A DNA stretch of 10,124 bases. Source: JADHUC01 sp964617665. Its GTDB lineage: Bacteria; Planctomycetota; Planctomycetia; Pirellulales; Pirellulaceae. Location of the stretch: assembly GCA_964617665.1 (NCBI GenBank), contig CAZUAH010000507.1:1-10124 (forward strand). Direction: 5' to 3'. Below are positions 1-5,239 of this stretch, piece after piece; positions within the stretch are counted from its first letter, which is position 1, and each line of letters begins with the position of its first letter. The notes beneath the pieces were generated by a model. The model had not been told where the DNA came from. It did not search any database and saw only the letters and a list, made by a program, of their open reading frames with translations. Position numbers and translations under genes: made by a program.

Positions 1-53
1 GCGCAAGCCCGAAACCCCGGGGCTTCCCTCGCTGGCGCTCAGTCCAGCCCCGG
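1..53. repeat. GC-rich intergenic repeat with inverted arms
   Basis: An 8-bp inverted repeat (ccggggct at 17-24, agccccgg at 46-53) encloses a 21-nt loop containing ccctcgctggcgctca. On the minus strand this reads as gagcgccagcgaggg. From memory this resembles a dispersed intergenic element common in Rhodopirellula-like planctomycetes; I could not check copy number. It lies downstream of the hydrolase-acetyltransferase gene on the minus strand. There is no T-run after the stem on either strand, so it is not a canonical terminator. The element may extend beyond the window's left edge. Confidence 0.5.
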
Positions 54-105
54 CCACCCATTCTGACATTGACCGATAGACGATCCACTAGTGAGGAGCC
101 CCGAC

Positions 106-121
106 CGCCGCAGTGTCGGCG
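106..121 (-). terminator. Short GC hairpin after the hydrolase-GNAT stop (weak terminator candidate)
   Basis: Five base pairs (cgccg at 106-110, cggcg at 117-121) close a six-base loop, 31 nt past the stop codon of the minus-strand gene ending at 153. No U-tract follows it on the minus strand, so factor-independent termination is unlikely. It could be a Rho-type or transcript-end-protecting stem, or chance in GC-rich DNA. Confidence 0.2.
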
Positions 122-152
122 TTTCGGAATCGGGATGCGGCACATTGGTGCA

Positions 153-1124
153 TCATAGTTCTCTGCGAATTGCCTCTTGCTTGAACTGCACGAACCCGGC
201 GCTCGTGTACATGGGCACGGCGGCGGGATGGTCCAGCGTGCATGTGTGCAGCCAGAACCGTCGCGGCTGGTAGCTCCACACTTTGTCGATGATCGATTGC
301 AGGAACCACTTTCCCAGCCCTTGGCCGATGAAGTCAGCCATCAGCCCAAATTGCACCAACTCAATGTCATCCGGCTGGCGGCGGTCCAGCTCGCCAAACC
401 CGGCTGGCGAACCGTCCACGTGCAAGACATGCAATTCGTTTCGAGGATCTTGAATGACCGCTCCAAGTTCCGCGTCGGAGAGTTTTCGGCGGCTCAGCCA
501 GTTGTACTCCCCACCCACGGCGTTGTATAGGAAACGATAGTACGGAACGGACGGCGTTTGAGCGTGGAGGACCGTCAGGCCATCACGCGGTGGTGCTACA
601 GACCGCTGTGTGTGAGCGAGCATTTCCAGGTAGTACACCGTCACATCGACAAGTTCCGAAACGCTCGTTGCTCGTTCGCATGCCTCGACCAACGCTTTCA
701 AGCAATCAGCATCGGCCAGGCGGTGCTCGGCCCCCACATCGATCAGGGATTCGGGCGGCAGTCCGCTGTTCCTCATCAGCTCTTCGGAATCGGCAAACGG
801 CACCCTTTCGTCAGCCCTGCTGTGCAGGATCGTAGTATTCGGTGGCACCTTTGTCGTCGTACCCCATGTCTTCCAAGCTGGGCACAGCAAGACCAATGGT
901 ATGTCGCCGTGGTTTGTATTGATAGCGACTGCGCCACCACGAGAGGAACCAACGATCACGTCCGGTTGATGCTGATCCAACTCGGCTTGGGCGACGCGAA
1001 CGGCTTCGTCAAAGTCGTCGTCAGATAGGATGGGATTGAGGACGCTGTGGCCTTGCTCCTTCAGGAAAGTCGGCTTCAGGCCGCCCGGCGTCGATTGCCA
1101 GCCGTGGAGGAAGAGGATCTTCAT
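153..1124 (-). CDS. Fused alpha/beta hydrolase - GNAT N-acetyltransferase
   Basis: A 323-residue, probably cytoplasmic two-domain protein. Residues 1-165 are a compact alpha/beta hydrolase of the YqiA/UPF0227 or RBBP9-like size class. It opens with MKILFLHGW, has the nucleophile elbow GSSRG (59-63, Ser61), a likely acid Asp105 in RADERVP and a likely His134 in GAEHR, so the triad looks complete. Residues 180-323 are a GNAT acetyltransferase with the acetyl-CoA pyrophosphate loop IGQGLGK (266-272), then HTCTLDHPAA (293-302) and the typical YTSAGF ending. The frame is open to an ATG at 1190, but I chose 1124: AGGA lies 7 nt upstream, and the 22 extra residues precede the first beta strand and look non-coding. 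Hydrolase substrate and acetyl acceptor cannot be inferred. A sequencing-induced fusion of two genes is possible but less likely, because the linker (about 165-180) reads cleanly. No signal peptide is seen. Confidence 0.88.
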   Translation of the reverse strand: MKILFLHGWQSTPGGLKPTFLKEQGHSVLNPILSDDDFDEAVRVAQAELDQHQPDVIVGSSRGGAVAINTNHGDIPLVLLCPAWKTWGTTTKVPPNTTILHSRADERVPFADSEELMRNSGLPPESLIDVGAEHRLADADCLKALVEACERATSVSELVDVTVYYLEMLAHTQRSVAPPRDGLTVLHAQTPSVPYYRFLYNAVGGEYNWLSRRKLSDAELGAVIQDPRNELHVLHVDGSPAGFGELDRRQPDDIELVQFGLMADFIGQGLGKWFLQSIIDKVWSYQPRRFWLHTCTLDHPAAVPMYTSAGFVQFKQEAIRREL

Positions 1125-1131
1125 GTTGTTT

Positions 1132-1135
1132 TCCT
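1132..1135 (-). promoter_or_regulatory. Shine-Dalgarno site that fixes the start at 1124
   Basis: On the minus strand AGGA (1135 to 1132) sits 7 nt before the ATG at 1124-1122. The alternative upstream ATG at 1190 adds 22 residues with no family resemblance, so this site supports the shorter protein. Confidence 0.6.
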
Positions 1136-1224
1136 GGATGCTATCTGACACCCTTGCGATGGCTTGTTTCTCGCGTGCGTCATCTGGCAAGCTACCTCAC
1201 GCCAGTCAGTCCTCTCAGTACGAT

Positions 1225-1266
1225 GGGCCTCCGAGCCCGTCGGGAAATGGTCGGCCTCGGAGGGCC
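1225..1266. repeat. Intergenic hairpin repeat (gggcctccgag / ctcggagggcc)
   Basis: Near-perfect inverted arms, gggcctccgag at 1225-1235 and ctcggagggcc at 1256-1266, pair except for one extra G and leave a 20-nt loop. The whole unit, continuing into ccaacctacaag, matches my memory of a dispersed planctomycete intergenic repeat. It sits in the 232-bp gap between two minus-strand hydrolase genes. No U-tract follows on either strand, so I annotate it as a repeat and not a terminator. Recognition is from memory only. Confidence 0.55.
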
Positions 1267-1297
1267 AACCTACAAGAACAATAGCGGCCCCGCAAAT

Positions 1298-1325
1298 CCG
1301 AAAGTCTTGGCGACTTCCGCTACGA
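1298..1325. repeat. Half-unit of a second intergenic repeat
   Basis: The stretch contains aaagtcttggcgacttccgc, with a small aagtc (1302-1306) / gactt (1312-1316) stem. In other planctomycetes I recall a longer palindromic form in which gtagcggaagtcg-like and aaagtcttggcgacttccgc-like arms face each other. Only one arm is present here, which would make this a decayed or half copy. It follows the previous repeat by about 30 bp, so this gap seems to collect such elements. Not verified by search. Confidence 0.45.
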
Positions 1326-1356
1326 GTGAATCCGACACTTCTTTCTCGAACGACGC

Positions 1357-2565
1357 TTACCGTGCCTGAGCGAACCTGCGGTTCATCTCGTCTTCGGTTA
1401 TCTGAATGTTGCACGCTGGACCGCTATCTTGTTGGATCTTCTCTGCGAGTAGCCCCGTTACGGGTGCGAGGATGTCGAAGTGATCAGCACGCCGGACTTC
1501 GAGGAAGTGGAGTTGCGGGTTGGTCGATGCGCGGCGCATCGAACGAAAACAAGCGACATTTCCGCCCGTGCCTTCGATGACAAACACAGGGGAATTCATG
1601 GCGTGCAACCACTGACCCGGGTTGCGCAGTGTCAGCTCCCTTTCATTCCACGGATCGAACGGCAGCACGTCCGGGCCGTAGCCCGCCACGTCGTCCACCG
1701 GACCAAATGCGAAGACGGCGCGGAAGCGATCCGTCGCGGCTGCCGCCAGCATCACCAAGGTACCACCAGTGCTATGGCCCCCGAGGTATATGCGCTGAGA
1801 ATCGACGTAGTCTTTGCTGGCCAGGTGATCAGCCGCCGCGATCAGATCATCCACCTCGCCATAGAAGGCTTCTATGTGCCCGGGATTCATGTTTCCGCCA
1901 CGGAAGGAAGGGTACATCATGACGATCCCTGCCTCGCGAAACGCGCTGGCCGACTGATCGTTGTCGGGCGAGGCTGGCTCCCAGGCCGTCTCGCCGATGC
2001 TGTTGTCGAATCCGCCGAATACCCAGATCATCGCGGGGTGTTTCTTGCCATCTCCAGGAGAAGGACTGACATAGGCCGCCAATTCGCCAACTGGTGAACG
2101 ATACTGCTCCAGGGCGAAGAGCGCGGGCGGCGGTTCGGGCGCGGGATACCCCGCCTGTTCGCCCTTCGTCAGGTTTGTGGTAAATCCGCTGCGTCCTTCC
2201 AACAGAGTGGCGTATTCCGTCTGCGGTGGCCTCGATAGCCCCCGCATTGCCGCTACAAATACGCCTGCACACAACAAGATCAACACCAAGCCAGCGAACA
2301 CGGAACCCAAAGTGATGAAGAGAGCCTTGTTAGATCCACGCCTCTTCGATACGGGGTTACGTGTAACGGGCGTCGAGAAGGAAGGTAGGGTCGCTGGATT
2401 ATTCTGGGGTGAAGATGTCGGGAGATACGGTGTTGTTGGTTGCTGTGCTGGGTGTGGAATCGTCAAGGCTGCCTGACAATTGGGGCACTGCACGGTCTTT
2501 CCGTACACATGTGGCGCCGCGACGAATGATTGAAGGCATTGCTGGCAGGTGACTGTCAGAGACAT
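1357..2565 (-). CDS. Zinc-ribbon, membrane-anchored alpha/beta hydrolase (prolyl-oligopeptidase-like)
   Basis: A 402-residue protein in four parts. (1) Residues 1-35 hold a CxxC...CxxC zinc ribbon (Cys7, Cys10, Cys27, Cys30), a short N-terminal module I recall in many planctomycete membrane proteins. (2) Residues 36-76 are a Pro/Thr/Ser-rich linker ending in basic residues SKRR. (3) Residues 81-106 form one hydrophobic helix. (4) Residues 150-402 are an alpha/beta hydrolase domain with WVFGGF (181-186), the nucleophile elbow GHSTG (263-267, Ser265) and a likely catalytic His362 in ADHFD. The acid is uncertain; Glu331 in VIEGTGGN is a candidate. With the ribbon inside, the hydrolase would face the periplasm. 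The shape resembles dienelactone hydrolase / S9 peptidase-type esterases, but the substrate is unknown. The start is set by the ribbon lying at the extreme N-terminus; the Shine-Dalgarno sequence is poor (gagtga at best). Confidence 0.88.
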   Translation of the reverse strand: MSLTVTCQQCLQSFVAAPHVYGKTVQCPNCQAALTIPHPAQQPTTPYLPTSSPQNNPATLPSFSTPVTRNPVSKRRGSNKALFITLGSVFAGLVLILLCAGVFVAAMRGLSRPPQTEYATLLEGRSGFTTNLTKGEQAGYPAPEPPPALFALEQYRSPVGELAAYVSPSPGDGKKHPAMIWVFGGFDNSIGETAWEPASPDNDQSASAFREAGIVMMYPSFRGGNMNPGHIEAFYGEVDDLIAAADHLASKDYVDSQRIYLGGHSTGGTLVMLAAAATDRFRAVFAFGPVDDVAGYGPDVLPFDPWNERELTLRNPGQWLHAMNSPVFVIEGTGGNVACFRSMRRASTNPQLHFLEVRRADHFDILAPVTGLLAEKIQQDSGPACNIQITEDEMNRRFAQAR

Positions 2566-2713
2566 ACTTCACTCGGACACTGGGAAGAGTTGATCGGAAG
2601 AGAATCACCAATCCATGACGGTGTATGTTAGCGGTCGCGGGCGGGTGAGAAAACTACCACGTGCAGAACAGCTTTGACGCGAAACGTGCCTTCTAGTAGG
2701 TGCGGAGCCGTGC

Positions 2714-3019
2714 CTAGCCTAAATGCGAGCCTATGGGGATTGTGCACGTTTCCAGATGACTCGCGAGGTCGGGCCGCAGACGTTTGACTCCGTTGATGTA
2801 GACGTGGACTATTTCCTTCTGACTTTTGGGCGTGTTCCAATTCATTAGGATGCGAATGCAGCGAGGTAGCGAATCAGGTACGTCGATCTCGGTGTCGCAC
2901 AGCGACGGCACGTCCACCCAGCCCAATTGGCGTGCAGCAAACGCGGGAAACCCGGCATTCAGATCCGCCGTGACGCTGAAGAAGACGCTGGCAACATCTT
3001 TTGATTCGATACCATTCTT
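2714..3019 (-). pseudogene. aroH: 5'-truncated AroH-type chorismate mutase
   Basis: This stretch encodes about 101 residues that align by eye with the C-terminal two-thirds of monofunctional AroH, which converts chorismate to prephenate. From NGIESKDVA onward the order matches the Bacillus subtilis enzyme: SVTADLNAGFPA, CDTE (equivalent to Cys75 and Glu78), CIR (Arg90), HVY (Tyr108) and LRPDL (Arg116). The N-terminal about 50 residues, including the RGIRGA segment with active-site Arg7, are missing. Upstream of about 3019 the same frame stays open to an ATG at 3322, but those residues are antisense to a membrane-protein-like reading frame and bear no AroH resemblance. An in-frame ATG at 3109 could make a 131-residue chimera lacking Arg7; it has no Shine-Dalgarno sequence. 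I therefore call it a pseudogene. A functional copy elsewhere, or an assembly chimera, are both possible. Confidence 0.75.
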
Positions 3020-3256
3020 CGCGTGATCCTTGTCGCTCTTTTCGCGTTCGGCGTCTTTCTGGGTGGTTTGTTCACGGTAGGGGCGTTGGTCAGCGAGGTC
3101 GCCAGACATCGACGGTCGAAGATGATGATCGCGGCAGCCAATCAACTCAACTTGAGATGCTACCCCGGTCAATTCCATCGCGAGTTGTTGGCCGACGAGG
3201 TTTGGAGTAGCGAGCGGTTGCGAGCGGCCAAGCAGTTTTCCTCGGCCGGATTTTAG
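3020..3256 (+). pseudogene. 5'-truncated small membrane-protein gene fragment
   Basis: The plus-strand frame beginning right at the aroH breakpoint encodes a hydrophobic helix (ILVALFAFGVFLGGLFTVGA), then a basic stretch (RHRRSK) and IAAANQLNLRCYPG. This layout (one helix, basic residues, then a short amphipathic AA-x-LGL-like segment) resembles the start of uncharacterised planctomycete membrane proteins. In those the helix is normally preceded by a few residues and an ATG; here the only start is a GTG at 3023 without a Shine-Dalgarno sequence, and the frame is closed at 3002. It stops at 3256, while another plus frame stays open about 100 bp further, so a 3' frameshift is possible. I infer a broken gene, originally divergent from aroH. 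Its function is unknown. Confidence 0.45.
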
Positions 3257-3306
3257 TCTTCTACGTGCGCGACATTGCCTGCGTGGGGCGAGACGCTCCT
3301 GGCGAA

Positions 3307-4923
3307 CTACCGAATACTGCACTGCAGGTGGACCGACTCTTCTTTCTTGTCCAGGATCAGTGACAGTTCCAGGAACATCAACATTAGCGAGTCGCCATAG
3401 CTGATCGACGCATAGTACGGATACTTGTCACGACGATGCGAGGCAAACGGAAACACGATCCCCGGCTCGAACAACTGTTCCCTGGCGTGCTCGGCTAATT
3501 GTCCGGAGGCTTCGACATACTTCTTGTCGTGCGAAAGCCGCCACGCGGCGTGCAGCAGTGCCATGACTGGTGCCAGCGTCTTTGGCGTGAGTGTGCCAGC
3601 GAGCGGTTCGGGCCGTGACCCAACGTAACGATCCGCCGTGGCCAGAACCAGATCCCGATATTCGTCCCGTTTGATCTGTCGGTAGCGGTAGTAACACAGC
3701 AGAGCATGCCGCGCGTCGGTATAGGAACCTGCTCCATACACCGACGCCCACAAGCCGCCGTAGGGTGAATAGCGCTGGTTGATGAAATTCTGCGAGTAAT
3801 TCGGTCGTGCCTCGGCCATCGCTCGATTCGTAACTTCGCCAGTATGTGCATCGGCAATCTTAGGAAAGCCCTGGCCGTCGGCCGAGAGATCGGTCTTTAG
3901 TTTGAAAATCGATTCATCAAGCGATCGAATGAAGGTCTGCAAGTCGCCGGCAAGTGGTTCAGGCAACTTCGTCGAAGCTTCCCAGCCGTCGACCATGAAC
4001 GCCAGATTGTGTAACACGAAAACGACATCCCGCGACCGGCCTTCGAATGGCAACAGGCCAGTATCGGGATTCCGCCAACGTATCCACGCTTCCAGGAACT
4101 TCTCGATAGCGACCAGCAACTCCGGTTCCTGTGTGGCTTGATGGACGCTGGCCCACGTGTCCAGATAGAAGCCGGCCTGCCGGGCAAACTCGTAGCCGCG
4201 TCCTGGGGCATGCTTCGAGTAGCGAGCGTGGCGTGAGTACTCACACGTTTTGTGATCGTAGATCTGGTGTTCCCACAATCCGATGGCAAACCGCTTTGCC
4301 TCGTCCGGAGCCACTTCACACGTCGTTTTCCAGTGAATCCACGGCCCGTAGAACTCATGAATATCGGACACCTCCAGCTTGCCATCGCGCACGTGTCCAA
4401 CAGTGACATTGTCCTCGATCAGATCCCACGCAAGATGCTCGCCCCAGGCCATCAGGCCGGTAGTCGGGCTTTGCGTGTTCTTGAAGAACCAGCGAATCGA
4501 CTCCCGAGCCGCATCCCGGTACTTGGGGTCGTCGGTCAGCCCTGTCAGCGTTTCCAGCAGTTGGTACAAGTCGATGTGGTACATGGGATTCATGCTCGTG
4601 CTGTAGTCCTCGGCACGAAACAGGCTCGAGTACATCTGACGAGTCTTCTCCGACGTCTCGGACGGCATCTTCATCGTCAGCAGGTCCAAGGTGGCGACGA
4701 ACGCAGGCGACTGCTGATCACCATACCGATCCCGTCCCAATTCGATCATGCCATCGGCATAGGCCTTCGCCATCTGGAAGTACGTGGCCGCGTCATCCTC
4801 GCCCGAGCAAGGATCATGGATGACGGTTCCCACAACCGTGACAAGACACAGTGCTACGCGATATCGTGCCAACTTGCCGGTGAAAGTCCCTTTTGAGCTT
4901 CTGCTTCGATATTGTTTTGGCAT
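3307..4923 (-). CDS. Secreted alpha/alpha-toroid (six-hairpin glycosidase-like) protein
   Basis: A 538-residue protein made mostly of helical repeats that alternate with Trp/Tyr/His-rich loops, as in (alpha/alpha)6 toroid carbohydrate enzymes such as six-hairpin glycosidases, some polysaccharide lyases and N-acylglucosamine epimerase-like proteins. The N-terminus is basic (KQYRSRSSKGTFTGKLARYR) with a hydrophobic core at 23-35, consistent with a Sec signal; Cys39 is not in a clear lipobox. Conserved-looking clusters that may line the active cleft are RDRYGDQQSP (64-73), TGLMAWGEH (155-163), HEFYGPW (189-195), LWEHQIYDH (216-224) and QRYSPYGG (383-390). The ATG at 4923 is supported by GGAG 6-10 nt upstream. 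It is divergent from the GH127 gene, suggesting shared regulation across the 316-bp spacer. I recognise the fold type but not a named family, so lyase or glycosidase activity is left open. Confidence 0.8.
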   Translation of the reverse strand: MPKQYRSRSSKGTFTGKLARYRVALCLVTVVGTVIHDPCSGEDDAATYFQMAKAYADGMIELGRDRYGDQQSPAFVATLDLLTMKMPSETSEKTRQMYSSLFRAEDYSTSMNPMYHIDLYQLLETLTGLTDDPKYRDAARESIRWFFKNTQSPTTGLMAWGEHLAWDLIEDNVTVGHVRDGKLEVSDIHEFYGPWIHWKTTCEVAPDEAKRFAIGLWEHQIYDHKTCEYSRHARYSKHAPGRGYEFARQAGFYLDTWASVHQATQEPELLVAIEKFLEAWIRWRNPDTGLLPFEGRSRDVVFVLHNLAFMVDGWEASTKLPEPLAGDLQTFIRSLDESIFKLKTDLSADGQGFPKIADAHTGEVTNRAMAEARPNYSQNFINQRYSPYGGLWASVYGAGSYTDARHALLCYYRYRQIKRDEYRDLVLATADRYVGSRPEPLAGTLTPKTLAPVMALLHAAWRLSHDKKYVEASGQLAEHAREQLFEPGIVFPFASHRRDKYPYYASISYGDSLMLMFLELSLILDKKEESVHLQCSIR

Positions 4924-5030
4924 GGTCTTCTCCGTGGATCAAACGGGAAAGCTCATCTCCCGTGTGAAAATCATGATTTGTCAGTGTATTCGCTTCGGGC
5001 ACCTGGTCAAAACCGCCAGCATTGAACTGG

Positions 5031-5097
5031 AATGATTTTGCCCAGCAATCATTCTGCTGATGAGGACGGGGCAAAACCATTTGCGGGCAAAATCATT
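5031..5097. repeat. 13-bp perfect inverted repeat with internal near-copy
   Basis: aatgattttgccc (5031-5043) is the exact reverse complement of gggcaaaatcatt (5085-5097), separated by 41 bp. A third copy with one mismatch, gggcaaaaccatt, lies at 5069-5081 in the same orientation as the right arm, and a short caatcatt occurs at 5046-5053. I recall units reading ggcaaaatcatt as repeated intergenic elements of Rhodopirellula-like genomes. Alternatively, inverted and direct copies of one motif between divergent genes could be a multi-site operator. The geometry is plain in the sequence; its role is not. Confidence 0.6.
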
Positions 5098-5109
5098 GTG
5101 CATTTTGGC

Positions 5110-5165
5110 TTACGGTCGGTAGGCGACCCGACGTGAGCTTCGCCCTCCCGGCACGCTCCGTCGAC
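5110..5165. repeat. GC-rich intergenic block with small stem
   Basis: tacggtcggtaggcgacccg followed by acgtgagcttcgccctcccg contains a 5-bp stem, gtcgg (5115-5119) / ccgac (5128-5132). The composition differs from the AT-richer repeat just before it and it encodes nothing recognisable. It may be another planctomycete intergenic repeat, but I do not recognise it confidently. Confidence 0.25.
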
Positions 5166-5239
5166 ATGCATAACCTGACGAAACTTGCTACCGTATAGAT
5201 GGGCCAACACAAAATGCTGTGATGATGAAAGGATAATCC

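Larger units (their letters stand above)
4924..5239. promoter_or_regulatory. Divergent intergenic region between two glycan-enzyme genes
   Basis: A 316-bp spacer that must hold the start signals for both the toroid gene (-) and the GH127 gene (+). The toroid gene has GGAG just before its ATG on the minus strand. The GH127 gene has AAAGGA at 5228-5233, 6 nt before its ATG. No convincing -35/-10 pair with proper spacing could be picked by eye for either gene. The middle is occupied by the repeat at 5031-5097 and a GC-rich block at 5110-5165. Confidence 0.4.

Noticed and set aside
558..1028. 156-residue plus-strand frame
   Set aside because: It is antisense to the well-supported hydrolase-GNAT gene and shows no domain.
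1125..1190. Longer N-terminus of the hydrolase-GNAT protein from ATG 1190
   Set aside because: The extra 22 residues precede the first beta strand of the fold, and a good AGGA site supports 1124 instead.
1480..2097. 205-residue plus-strand frame
   Set aside because: It is antisense to the hydrolase domain, which has clear GHSTG and His motifs in the other strand.
3257..3306. Possible frameshifted continuation of the small membrane-protein fragment
   Set aside because: Another plus frame is open here, but its residues match nothing I recognise and most of that frame is antisense to the toroid gene.
3023..3322. The 202-residue minus-strand reading frame 2714-3322 taken as one intact gene
   Set aside because: Only the part below about 3019 resembles AroH. 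The rest is low-complexity basic sequence antisense to a membrane-helix-like frame and has no Shine-Dalgarno signal.
4252..4896. 214-residue plus-strand frame
   Set aside because: It is a shadow of the toroid protein gene and has no recognisable features.
5145..5180. Sigma-54-like promoter (ggcacg ... tgca) upstream of the GH127 gene
   Set aside because: The spacing between the two elements is far too long for a -24/-12 promoter.
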